Origin: Verrucomicrobiota bacterium
Lineage (GTDB): Bacteria; Verrucomicrobiota; Verrucomicrobiia; Limisphaerales; JAEYXS01
Length of the DNA: 64,000 nt
Assembly (NCBI GenBank): GCA_023431185.1
Contig: JAEYXS010000078.1
Coordinates: 1 to 64,000 of the forward strand
Direction of reading: 5' to 3'
Part shown: positions 47,184 through 55,691 of the stretch, piece after piece
Position numbering within the stretch: the first letter of the stretch is position 1
Layout of the letters: each line of letters starts with the position of its first letter
Notes under the pieces: generated by a model
What the model was told of the DNA's origin: nothing
Database searches by the model: none
What the model saw: the letters and a program-made list of their open reading frames with translations, nothing else
Translations under genes and position numbers: made by a program

Positions 47184-48335
47184 ATGACGGGAGACGCCAA
47201 ACGCCGCCTGGCTCAGAAGCCTGAAAGAATCGTCCGCTTTATTATTCTGGGCATCGTTTCTTTTTCTTCAATCGCCGGGTTCGCCGCCGAGGATGAACTG
47301 GACCTCAAAGAGCCTTCGATCTGGAGTCATTTCATCGATCTGCGTACTGAGGCGGGCTATCGTGACAACCCGACATATGCTGCTTCCTACCCGGAGGGCA
47401 GCACTTTTGGTGCGATCAAGCTTGAATACACGCTGGCCAGATTGCCCGTTGATGCATGGCAGGTCATGGTGTTGACGACGTTGGATGCGACGCGTTTTTT
47501 CGACAGCCATTTATCCGACCATGAAATTTATGGCTTCAGTCTTTTTCAGGTCCAAAAGGAAACCTTGCCGGGATGCCACTGGGAGGCGGGTTTGCAGCAT
47601 GTATATCAGGACCAGACCATTGACGCCTCAACGACGGTGTTGAACCAGGGCTCGGTTGCCATCCATGGAAATACTGTTCAAGGCTATGGGCGATGGAAGC
47701 AGCAATGGCATTCCGGATGGTGGCTGGCGGCAAAACCGGAGTTGGAATGGCAGACCGTGGCTGCCCCGTTGGACGGTTCGATTGAATCAGGGTTCACGTT
47801 TTCACTGGGACTGGATCAGGGGGCTCGTACCGCGTACTCCATAAATTATGGTTTTTGTGAACGGGTATTCGACGAGTTGACAACCACTGATGCATTGGGC
47901 GTGGCCTTACTTGGGAATGCGTTGCGCTTTCGGCAGCATAGTATCGAAGCTATCTATCGCCGGGAACTGGATGCAGCCAGGCTCTGGCGGTTCACACTCC
48001 GGGCAGGTTGGTTACGAAATCAGGACAATGGACAGGGATATTATGACTACGACAGGGGCCGAATGGCCCTAGATGTTAGGTGGCGTAAGAAACCTTGGGA
48101 AATAAAGCTTTATAGCCGTGCCTCATATTATGATTATAGTGTCCAGACGATAGCGGGTGTGGGCAGTGATTTGCGGGCAAAAGGGTTGCTCAGTGCCGGC
48201 TTGCAAGTGCGACGTGATTTGAAACCAGGCTGGTACGTGGTATTACGTGGAGAGCATGAGCAGTCGGTCTCCAATTTGACGGTGGATCGTTATGTGGCAA
48301 ATCTGGTGAGCATCGGTTTGGGCTGGGAAAACTGA
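47184..48335 (+). CDS. Predicted outer-membrane beta-barrel protein
   Basis: 383 residues. After a signal sequence (FIILGIVSFSSIAGFA) come alternating strands such as HFIDLRTEAGYRDNPTY, KLEYTLARLPVDAWQVMVL, WWLAAKPELEWQTV, AAGLQVRRDLKPGWYVVLRG-type segments, and a last strand NLVSIGLGWEN. The layout resembles the barrel of the exopolysaccharide operon, but the two are not obviously close. Base composition is more AT-rich than in its neighbours. The stop overlaps the kinase start by one base (TGATG), so translation of the two is coupled, which points to a functional link between the barrel and the sensor kinase. Confidence 0.72.
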   Translation: MTGDAKRRLAQKPERIVRFIILGIVSFSSIAGFAAEDELDLKEPSIWSHFIDLRTEAGYRDNPTYAASYPEGSTFGAIKLEYTLARLPVDAWQVMVLTTLDATRFFDSHLSDHEIYGFSLFQVQKETLPGCHWEAGLQHVYQDQTIDASTTVLNQGSVAIHGNTVQGYGRWKQQWHSGWWLAAKPELEWQTVAAPLDGSIESGFTFSLGLDQGARTAYSINYGFCERVFDELTTTDALGVALLGNALRFRQHSIEAIYRRELDAARLWRFTLRAGWLRNQDNGQGYYDYDRGRMALDVRWRKKPWEIKLYSRASYYDYSVQTIAGVGSDLRAKGLLSAGLQVRRDLKPGWYVVLRGEHEQSVSNLTVDRYVANLVSIGLGWEN

Positions 48336-49840
48336 TGGTTGAGTCAGTGTCAAACAATAGAGATAAACGGCACGGTATGCCTTCTGTGTCGCCAACTGGC
48401 AAATACAAGCGAACGCTGGAGCGGCGGCAACTAAACTGGTTGCCGGTGGCTTCCATTGCTTTGGCTTTGATCCTGCTGGCCGGGGCCATCGCGGCCGGCA
48501 CCTGGCATTTACGTGACCGCCTCAGAACCCAGGCGGTGAAGAAAGATGGTGAGGTGATGAAGGCCGTGACGATGATGCAGTATCAGGCCGAGCAGGAGGT
48601 CGATCCGCAGTTCTCTTTGGCCGCGCCAGATTCCCAGTTCATCGTCTCGCTGAAGGCTTCCTTTTTGCAAGGGGTCATGGGAACCCGCCTGTATGATGCC
48701 AAGGGAAATTTCGTCACCTCATTTCCGGAGAACGTGACGGAGCGAAAACTGGGCGAGCCGGAGTTGCGCCAGCTTCAGACAGTGGACCCGGCCGTGGGCG
48801 GGCTGGTTGCGCTTTCGGTCTTCCATCCGGCAAGGAATTTGGAGCTGGAATTTTTGTCCGATCCCCAGCGGCAGAGCCGAATCGCCCCGATCTTGGAAGT
48901 CACCATCCCATTCCATCAGAAGGATGAAACGCAACTGCTCGGCGTGGCGCAGATCATCATCGACGGACGCGCCAAGGCGGCGGAGTTCGCGCAGCTTGAC
49001 CGGACACTGGCCACGCAAGCGGGGGTGTTGTTTCTCGTTTGCGGGGTGTTCATGACGGGTGGTTTGTCCTGGGCTTTCGCGCGGCTGGCCCGGACGAATG
49101 CGGAGCTGGCGGAAAGATCGGAAAGCCTGCTGAAGGCCAACCAGGAACTGGCGATGATGGCGCGTACTTCCGCGGTGGGTGCGGTGGCTGCCAATCTGAT
49201 GCACGGTCTGAAAAGCCCGCTTTTTGGTCTGATCAATCTTTTCGCCGCGTGGCGCGCGGCTGACAACGTGGGGGAAAAGGTGGAGTGGAGCACAGCAGTG
49301 GACACGGCCCGGCGCATGCAGGCGATGGTGAACGGCGTGATGGATTTCGTGCGGGACCAGGAAGGGCTTAACGATCATGAGGTCTCCGTGGCGGAATTGC
49401 TCCAGTTGGTCGGTGAGAAGGTGACGCCTCTGGCTGAGCAGAGCCGGGTGCAGTTCCAATGCCAGGGCGAGGTGGATATGGTGTTGAATGCGCGGGTGAG
49501 CAACCTGCTGACTTTGATTTTGGTGAACCTGATCCAGAACGCGATCGAGGCGACCCCTTCGGGCCGGCAGGTGAGGCTGAGCGTCAAGCAGGCGGCCAAA
49601 GAGATCGAGTTTGAAGTGGCGGATGAGGGCGGCGGTTTGCGGCCGGAACTGGAAAGACAACTTTTCCAACCTTGCGAGTCGACGAAAGACGGCGGTAGCG
49701 GTCTGGGCCTGGCCATCTGCAAGCAATTGGCCAGGCATATCGGAGCGGAGCTGGATCTGCGGCGGAATTCGGCACAAGGCTGTGTGTTTGGTCTGCGGTT
49801 GCCGCCGGAATTGTTGCCTCCACGCAGCAGCACGGCCTAG
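48335..49840 (+). CDS. Membrane sensor histidine kinase
   Basis: Inner-membrane kinase of 501 residues. Transmembrane helices at about 37-58 and 229-249 enclose a periplasmic sensor domain of about 170 residues. The cytoplasmic part has a short coiled coil and an H box with phospho-acceptor His290 (LMHGLKSPLFG), which is divergent from the usual HE/DLRTPL form, then an HATPase with LILVNLIQNAIEA (N box), VADEGGGLRPE (G1) and GGSGLGLAICKQLARHIG (G2). No receiver is fused. The likely partner is the LuxR-type regulator at 52117-52779, two genes downstream, with a beta-propeller gene between them. Confidence 0.9.
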   Translation: MVESVSNNRDKRHGMPSVSPTGKYKRTLERRQLNWLPVASIALALILLAGAIAAGTWHLRDRLRTQAVKKDGEVMKAVTMMQYQAEQEVDPQFSLAAPDSQFIVSLKASFLQGVMGTRLYDAKGNFVTSFPENVTERKLGEPELRQLQTVDPAVGGLVALSVFHPARNLELEFLSDPQRQSRIAPILEVTIPFHQKDETQLLGVAQIIIDGRAKAAEFAQLDRTLATQAGVLFLVCGVFMTGGLSWAFARLARTNAELAERSESLLKANQELAMMARTSAVGAVAANLMHGLKSPLFGLINLFAAWRAADNVGEKVEWSTAVDTARRMQAMVNGVMDFVRDQEGLNDHEVSVAELLQLVGEKVTPLAEQSRVQFQCQGEVDMVLNARVSNLLTLILVNLIQNAIEATPSGRQVRLSVKQAAKEIEFEVADEGGGLRPELERQLFQPCESTKDGGSGLGLAICKQLARHIGAELDLRRNSAQGCVFGLRLPPELLPPRSSTA

Positions 49841-49925
49841 TGCCGTTGAGGATTTTTTTGTTGTGGTCGGAAAAGCGACAGTATTCGGGAGGCAGACAGG
49901 GCGCACACTTTTGGGTGTTGTGCTC

Positions 49926-51992
49926 ATGCGCACCTTGCTTGTCTTTTTGCTTTGGGCCGGCCCGTTGTTTACCTTGACTGCCCAGACCACTTGGCGCTGG
50001 AGCAATCCCCAGCCGCATGGGGCCAACGTGGTGGATATGACGGAGAAGCTGGGCGTGAAGATCCAGGTGGGTGAAGCTGGCCAGCTCTTCGCCTCGGAGG
50101 ACATGCTGCTGTGGCAGGCCAAGCCGACCGGTGTCACCAATTCATTGCGCGCGGTGACTTTTCTGGGGCAGCGCTTGATCGTCACCGCCGAGCGCGGATT
50201 GATTCTTTATGCAGATTCTTTGGAAGAATTTTTTTCGGTGGACTTGGGAACGGCGGACTGGCTGGAGGCAGTGACCGCTTCGGATCAAAGGGCAGTGGCC
50301 GTGGGGGACAATGGAGCGATCTATACAAGCACTGATGGTGTGGATTGGGGGGATCCGAAGAGTTTGCCGGGGAACAACAAGACCTGGTTGCGCGGGGTGG
50401 CTTATGGTGGCAGCACGTTTGTGGCGGTGGGTGAAGGCGGTTATATCGCCACGGGCAACAATTCGGCGAGTTCATGGACCACACGGACCAGCGGTGTCAC
50501 CGAACATTTGAATCGTGCCGCTTACATCGGCAGCAAATTTTGGGTCGTGGGGAACAACGGGCATATACTCTTCAGTCCCAACGGTACAGCGTGGACGAAG
50601 GTGACCAGCGTGAATGTCACCAACAACCTCTTCGCCGTTGCGGGAACCAACTCCACCATTCTGGTGGCGGGCGATCAGATCGCACTGTTGAGCGAGGATG
50701 ATGGGGCCACCTGGAAGACGCAGACTGCCACTCCGGATGCTGCTCAACCGGCGCCGAAGTGGACTTACTACTCGGCCCTGCATACCGAAGGCATCTTCCT
50801 TTTGTCCGGTCGCAGCGGAATGACCTTGGAGGGTTTCAAGACCAATGCGACGGCGCAAGTCTGGGTGGAGCGTAATGATTCCCACCGGCAATGGCTCTGG
50901 TCGGTGCAACGGTTCCCGGATTTTTATCTGGCTGTGGGGGACCACGGTACGTTGCTGACCAGTGCGCGCGGGGTGAATTGGGAGCTGGAATTGACGCCTG
51001 ATGCCGCCACCAATTCCATCTTGCTAGGTGTGGGCGGGACGACGAACGGCGCGGTCGCGGTGGGCAACAAGGGCACCATCCTGTTCAGCCCCACGAATTT
51101 TGTCTCCGTGCTCTACACAAACCTGGACAGTACGGTGACCAGCAATTATGTCTCCACCCTCGGCACCTTCTGGCAGGCGGTGACACCGGCACCGGTGAGC
51201 GTGGATCTGCAAGGCGTGGCGTACAAGAACGGCATTTATGTCGTCTGCGGCGGCACCGGCACCATCCTGACCAGTCCGGATGGGACGAACTGGACTTCAC
51301 GGCTTACACTGACCACGTCGTTCCTCTCCAGTGTGGCTGCGGGTCCAAGTCAGTTTGTAGCGGTGGGCAACAATGGCACCATCCTGACGAGCAGCGATGG
51401 CGTGGTGTGGCTGGCCAATTTGATCCCGCCCACTTCGCGCTGGCTTTTTAAGGTAAAGTATTTTGACGGCACCTTCATCGCCGTGGGTGAAAACGGCACC
51501 ATCCTTACCAGTGAGACCGGATTGTTATGGGCCACGCGCAACAGCGGCGTGACGAACTGGCTGAACGATGTCGAAAAAGTGAACGGGGAATATTTTGTGG
51601 CGGGCAATCAAGGCACGCTCCTGCGCAGCACCGATCTGGCCACCTGGACACCCGGTAGTCTGCCCACAAAGAAATCACTTTTCGGCTTGGCATCGTTTGG
51701 CGGACAGCTTGTGGCCGCCGGTGTGGAAGGGGCGCTGTTGCGGATGCAACTGACGCCGGATGTGACGCCGGTAAAGTTCGTGGACTATGGCAAGGTGCTC
51801 AATCAGAGCCTGGTCCAGCTCTCTGGAAACACGGATCAAAAATTCACGCTGGATACGAGTACCAATCTGGTTGACTGGGTGGAAGGCGTGACCTTTGAGA
51901 TCGTGGACCGTTCAGGGACATTGTTGATCAAGCAGTCCACCGACACCAACGCCACCAACCGGGAGTTTTACCGCGCCCGGATGGTGCCGTGA
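49926..51992 (+). CDS. Secreted beta-propeller protein (YCF48/BNR-like repeats)
   Basis: 688 residues from the ATG at 49926, which starts a Sec signal peptide (TLLVFLLWAGPLFTLTAQ). About eleven repeats of roughly 45-60 residues follow, each with a VAVG-NGTILTS-DG--W core (for example VAVGDNGAIYTSTDGVDW, VAVGNNGTILTSSDGVVW, IAVGENGTILTSETGLLW). This is the BNR/YCF48-like pattern of a beta-propeller. The last 60 residues (LDTSTNLVDWVEG ... FYRARMVP) match the C-terminal module of the subtilase at the left end of the window. It could be an extracellular binding platform and possibly the input of the adjacent sensor kinase (inference). Confidence 0.85.
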   Translation: MRTLLVFLLWAGPLFTLTAQTTWRWSNPQPHGANVVDMTEKLGVKIQVGEAGQLFASEDMLLWQAKPTGVTNSLRAVTFLGQRLIVTAERGLILYADSLEEFFSVDLGTADWLEAVTASDQRAVAVGDNGAIYTSTDGVDWGDPKSLPGNNKTWLRGVAYGGSTFVAVGEGGYIATGNNSASSWTTRTSGVTEHLNRAAYIGSKFWVVGNNGHILFSPNGTAWTKVTSVNVTNNLFAVAGTNSTILVAGDQIALLSEDDGATWKTQTATPDAAQPAPKWTYYSALHTEGIFLLSGRSGMTLEGFKTNATAQVWVERNDSHRQWLWSVQRFPDFYLAVGDHGTLLTSARGVNWELELTPDAATNSILLGVGGTTNGAVAVGNKGTILFSPTNFVSVLYTNLDSTVTSNYVSTLGTFWQAVTPAPVSVDLQGVAYKNGIYVVCGGTGTILTSPDGTNWTSRLTLTTSFLSSVAAGPSQFVAVGNNGTILTSSDGVVWLANLIPPTSRWLFKVKYFDGTFIAVGENGTILTSETGLLWATRNSGVTNWLNDVEKVNGEYFVAGNQGTLLRSTDLATWTPGSLPTKKSLFGLASFGGQLVAAGVEGALLRMQLTPDVTPVKFVDYGKVLNQSLVQLSGNTDQKFTLDTSTNLVDWVEGVTFEIVDRSGTLLIKQSTDTNATNREFYRARMVP

Positions 51993-52116
51993 CAGTTTTC
52001 CCAGTTTTTATACCCCGGACATGGCCCGGTATTTTTTTCCGCAGCCAGATTTTATAACGGAAGGCTGTTGCATTTTGTGACAAGATGCTATTTTCTGCCG
52101 CCGTCAACACTTCAAC

Positions 52117-52779
52117 ATGACCATGCAAACTGGCAAAGCGATGATTCGTATTCTGATTGCAGATGATCACCATGTGGTTCGTGTCGGGCTCCGTGCCATG
52201 TTCAGCCGGTTTCCGGCCATTGAAGTGGTGGGTGTCGCTGAAAATGGGGAACAGGCCGTGATCGAGGCGCAGCGCCTGAAGCCGGATGTCGTTTTGCTGG
52301 ATGTGCGGATGACAGATGGTTCCTCCTTTGATGCCTGCCGAAAAATATTGGCCACGGTGGAATCAACGCATGTGATTTTTCTGACATCCTTCGCGGATGA
52401 TAACACGGTTTTTGATGCGATTTCGGCCGGTGCCGACGGGTATTTATTGAAAGATGTCGCTGAGCAGGAACTGGTGAATGCGATCACCCAAGTGGCGGAA
52501 GGCCGGTCTATTCTGGATCCTTCCGTGACGCGCCGGGTGTTGGGCCGGGTGAAGGCCGGAACCGAATCTCCCGCGCCCGCGGGGCTGGAGGTTCTCTCCG
52601 CCCAAGAGCGCCGTGTGCTGGCGTTGGTGGCGGAAGGCAAGACCAACAAGGAAATCGCGATGGTCATGGGCCTAAGCGACAAGACCGTGAAGAATTACCT
52701 GAGCAATTTGCTCGACAAGTTGAATCTCTCCCGCCGATCACAGGCCGCTGCCTTCTTCGTGCAGCACACTATTAAATAG
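52117..52779 (+). CDS. NarL/FixJ-type response regulator
   Basis: DNA-binding regulator of 220 residues. The receiver holds the acidic pair in LIADDHH, phospho-acceptor Asp62 (VVLLDVRMTDG), the Thr/Ser of HVIFLTSF and the Lys of GYLLKDV. The C-terminal LuxR helix-turn-helix is LSAQERRVLALVAEGKTNKE followed by VMGLSDKTVKNYLSNLLDKL. The start may be the ATG at 52117 or that at 52141. It is probably phosphorylated by the kinase at 48335-49840. Since it lacks an AAA+ domain, it cannot by itself activate the sigma-54-type promoter 94 bases downstream. Confidence 0.93.
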   Translation: MTMQTGKAMIRILIADDHHVVRVGLRAMFSRFPAIEVVGVAENGEQAVIEAQRLKPDVVLLDVRMTDGSSFDACRKILATVESTHVIFLTSFADDNTVFDAISAGADGYLLKDVAEQELVNAITQVAEGRSILDPSVTRRVLGRVKAGTESPAPAGLEVLSAQERRVLALVAEGKTNKEIAMVMGLSDKTVKNYLSNLLDKLNLSRRSQAAAFFVQHTIK

Positions 52780-52791
52780 AGCTATATAGCC

Positions 52792-52845
52792 CTATATAAT
52801 TAGGGCCTTATTATTGGTCCTTACGGCACTGTTTAATACGGTGCC
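52792..52845 (+). terminator. Possible hairpin terminator region after the response regulator
   Basis: Two stems follow the stop: AGGGCC/GGTCCT (G-U allowed) and GGCAC/GTGCC (52825-52845). The second is followed by ATTTCCCTT rather than a strict T-run, so termination is only possible. Confidence 0.4.
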
Positions 52846-52872
52846 ATTTCCCTTAATCTCAAGGCAATAGAG

Positions 52873-52889
52873 TGGCATTGCCGCTGCTT
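52873..52889 (+). promoter_or_regulatory. Sigma-54-type -24/-12 promoter of pseudopilin cassette 2
   Basis: TGGCATTGCCGCTGCTT keeps TGGCA and TGCT with GG and GC exactly 12 bases apart. It lies 62 bases before the PilV-like start and is closely similar to the element of cassette 1 (12 of 17 bases identical). Confidence 0.62.
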
Positions 52890-52951
52890 CTATATCTATT
52901 ACGTGAATGCGCAATGGATAGGGACAAGTTCAGGCGCAAACATTCGCAGCC

Positions 52952-53464
52952 ATGAGATTTTCAATAACAAGCAGGAGCCGAAGCAACACGAAGCGAGCTT
53001 TTACACTTATTGAAGTGATGATCTCCATGGCGGTGGTGGCGATGATGTTCGTTTCGCTTTATGCGGGGATCACACAGGGGCTGGCGGTGATTTCGACGGC
53101 CCGTGAGAACATGCGGGCCACCCAGATCATGATCGAAAAGATAGAGCTGTTGCGGCTCTATTCATGGGACCAAATGAACACGGCTGGGTTTATCCCTGCG
53201 GCCTTTGCTGAACGGCTTATGCCCAGTAATGCCACCAATTCTTCTACTACAGCTTCAACGGTCGCGGGCTTGGCCACCCCCAGCGGTTCGGGTACGATTT
53301 TTGTGGGGACCATCCAGTTGGGAGCGGCTCCGGTGAATGATGGTTACACCAGTGCCATGCGGCAGGCCACACTCACGGTCACCTGGACCAACGGCAACAT
53401 CCGCCGCAGCCGGAGCATGCAAACCCTCGTCGCCCAACGGGGCATCCACGATTATGTATATTGA
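52952..53464 (+). CDS. PilV-like minor prepilin (copy 2)
   Basis: 170 residues with prepilin-type N terminus AFTLIEVMISMAVVAMMFVSL after a basic leader; as in copy 1, Ala instead of Gly precedes the cleavage site. RATQIMIEKIELLRLYSWDQ is shared with copy 1 with conservative changes. A Ser/Thr-rich insert (TNSSTTASTVAG, about residues 92-108) is absent from copy 1. It is the first gene of a three-gene cassette and overlaps the following PilW-like gene by 11 bases. Product: component of a type IV pilus or pseudopilus in the cell envelope. Confidence 0.88.
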   Translation: MRFSITSRSRSNTKRAFTLIEVMISMAVVAMMFVSLYAGITQGLAVISTARENMRATQIMIEKIELLRLYSWDQMNTAGFIPAAFAERLMPSNATNSSTTASTVAGLATPSGSGTIFVGTIQLGAAPVNDGYTSAMRQATLTVTWTNGNIRRSRSMQTLVAQRGIHDYVY

Positions 53465-53990
53465 GCTCAAACGTCGCCGGGCTTTGGCCATGACACTGGT
53501 GGAGATGCTGATTGCTGTGGGTATCGGCAGCGTGGTGATGGCGGCGGTGGCTTCCCTGTCGTTCTACACGGCCCGCAGCATGGCGGCGATGTCCAATTAT
53601 GCGGACCTCGACCGGCAGAGCCGCAATGCACTTGACCAGATGACATTGAAGATCCGCTCGGCCAGCCGGCTGACTTCCTTCAACACCACCAACGTCACTT
53701 TTCTGTATAATGGCCAGACGCTGACGTACAGCTATTCGTCGGGCACCAAGCGCCTGACCGAAACTTTGGGAACCCAGGCCAGTGTCTTGCTGGAGGATTG
53801 CAATCAGCTTCAGTTCAGCATGTTTCAACGGAATGTGATCAGCAATTCCTTCAACCAGTACACGACCACGACGACGAATGACGCCAAATCCATCATCGTC
53901 ACTTGGACGTGTTCCCGGTCGCTTTTGGGCAACTTGATCAATTCGGAAAGCGTGCAATCCGCCCGCATTGTGATCCGCAATAACCCTTAG
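53454..53990 (+). CDS. PilW/PulJ-like minor prepilin
   Basis: 178 residues from the ATG at 53454, inside the end of the PilV-like gene. The N terminus is basic (ELKRRRALA) and then MTLVEMLIAVGIGSVVMAAV, a prepilin helix with Glu at +5 and Ala at -1. The globular part (RQSRNALDQMTLKIRSASRL, ATQASVLLEDCNQLQF-type strand, ARIVIRNNP end) is typical of PilW/PulJ minor pilins. Cassette 1 on the minus strand has no counterpart, so this subunit may serve both or is specific to cassette 2. Confidence 0.85.
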   Translation: MYIELKRRRALAMTLVEMLIAVGIGSVVMAAVASLSFYTARSMAAMSNYADLDRQSRNALDQMTLKIRSASRLTSFNTTNVTFLYNGQTLTYSYSSGTKRLTETLGTQASVLLEDCNQLQFSMFQRNVISNSFNQYTTTTTNDAKSIIVTWTCSRSLLGNLINSESVQSARIVIRNNP

Positions 53991-53995
53991 AATTT

Positions 53996-55609
53996 ATGAT
54001 TATCAGGCGTTCCTCCCGCGAGCAGGGCAGCATGCTCATAATGACGGTGGTGATCTCTGGCATCATCGGTCTCACTCTGGCCAGTTACCTGTCCATGGTG
54101 CAGGCGCAGCATCTGAACGTGATGCGTTCGCAAACGTGGAACGCGGCCATCCCGGCCTGCGAATCCGGGATTGAAGAAGCTTTGGCGCACTTGAACAGCA
54201 TCGGTGATGCGGATCGGGCCACCAATGGCTGGGTGCTCTCCACCGGCACTTACAACAAGACCAACACGGTCGGTGGCGCCCGGTATGAGGTGAGCATCTC
54301 TTCCGCCAATCCACCGGTGGTGACGAGTTATGGTTATGTGGCGGCTCCTTTGGGCAAAGGCGAGGTGAGCCGGGCGGTCCGGGTCACGACAACGCGGGAG
54401 ACGAGCGGCATGAAAGGTTTGGTGGCCAAGGGCAGCATCACGTTGGGGCCAGGCAGTGTGGTGGACAGTTATGATTCGCGGATCACATTTACATACAACG
54501 CCGCCACCGCGAACTCCAATGCTTTCGTGGGCGCGGTAGGCGGTAATATCAGTGGCGGCAGCATCATCAAAGGGGACGTGGCCACAGGGCCGGGTTATAC
54601 CATCAGTTCTCCGCATACGGGCAGCTCGGCGAATGACCTGAGCATGTCCTTTCCGCCGGTGAGCGCGCCGTTTGCGAGCGGTTTCACACCAGGCCCGGGC
54701 ACGGTCACGGTCACGAATTTCAGTGTGGGCAGCTCCACCATCATCACGAATGTGGTGCCAAGTCCTTTCCCGGCCAGCGGCGTGATCACGAACACTGGTT
54801 CCTTCACGAACACGTCGCCGCCGGCTTCGGGTGCCTACACCACGCAAACATCGTCGACGAATACGACCTCGTGGCCCGGTGCCTCGGTGGGCACCATCAC
54901 GACCAATGTCACGGCCATCACCGGAGCAAAGGATTTTCCGGCAGCCGGCACGTATATGGGCAGCGTTACGACCACGACCACACCGACCCGTTATCATTAC
55001 AACCGGATCGACAGTTATTCCTATTCGATCACGCGCTATGTGTATACGACCCAGACGTACACCTATTCCACGTCCACCACCAACGCCATCAGCACCACGA
55101 CTTCATCGTATGACTATGTATTGGACACGGGGAACTACAAAACGACCTCCATCAGCATGAGCGGCCAGGCGGAAATGCTGGTGAAAGGAGATGCCGTGCT
55201 TTGGGTGACGGACAGTTTTACCAGTTCAGGCAATGCGCGCATCACCATCCTGCCGGGGGCCAGTCTGCAACTTTATGTGGGGGATGGTTCTGGCACCGGG
55301 TCGGAAATTAAGATTTCCGGCAACGGAGTCCTGAACATGGCCGGGGACACGGAGAAAATGAGCATCTTCGGCCTGAATGACTGCACCGTGGTCAAGATGG
55401 CTGGCAATGGGGCTTACGTAGGCACGGTTTACGCACCCAATGCACAGTTGCAGGGCAAAGGTGGCGGCAACGATGTGGATGATTTCCAAGGTGCCGCCAT
55501 TGTGGGCAGTGTCAGTTACAACGGCCATTTCAACTTCCACTACGATGAGAAGCTGGGTGACAACGGCGGGCTGACAGAATGGAAGATCGCCTCTTGGACG
55601 GAGTTTTAG
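53996..55609 (+). CDS. PilX-like minor pseudopilin with beta-helix-like domain and Ser/Thr/Tyr-rich insert (copy 2)
   Basis: 537 residues, 5 bases after the PilW-like gene. The start (SREQG then SMLIMTVVISGIIGLTLASY) and SQTWNAAIPACESGIEEALA parallel copy 1. The C-terminal 150 residues also match copy 1 (ARITILPGASLQLYVG, GNGAYVGTVYAPNAQLQGKG, GHFNFHYDEKLG). Between them is an extra block of about 150 residues (about 235-385) dominated by Thr/Ser/Pro and then Tyr (RYVYTTQTYTYSTSTTN), which copy 1 lacks. This looks like a glycosylated or flexible exposed stalk (inference). The product probably sits at the pilus tip. Confidence 0.83.
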   Translation: MIIRRSSREQGSMLIMTVVISGIIGLTLASYLSMVQAQHLNVMRSQTWNAAIPACESGIEEALAHLNSIGDADRATNGWVLSTGTYNKTNTVGGARYEVSISSANPPVVTSYGYVAAPLGKGEVSRAVRVTTTRETSGMKGLVAKGSITLGPGSVVDSYDSRITFTYNAATANSNAFVGAVGGNISGGSIIKGDVATGPGYTISSPHTGSSANDLSMSFPPVSAPFASGFTPGPGTVTVTNFSVGSSTIITNVVPSPFPASGVITNTGSFTNTSPPASGAYTTQTSSTNTTSWPGASVGTITTNVTAITGAKDFPAAGTYMGSVTTTTTPTRYHYNRIDSYSYSITRYVYTTQTYTYSTSTTNAISTTTSSYDYVLDTGNYKTTSISMSGQAEMLVKGDAVLWVTDSFTSSGNARITILPGASLQLYVGDGSGTGSEIKISGNGVLNMAGDTEKMSIFGLNDCTVVKMAGNGAYVGTVYAPNAQLQGKGGGNDVDDFQGAAIVGSVSYNGHFNFHYDEKLGDNGGLTEWKIASWTEF

Positions 55610-55691
55610 AGCGGTGACAGTATTTTTAGAACTTTCCCAGGTGCTGCTGGGGTTCGGTTCAACCGCGTGCGAGTTTTTTATTGCCGATCGT

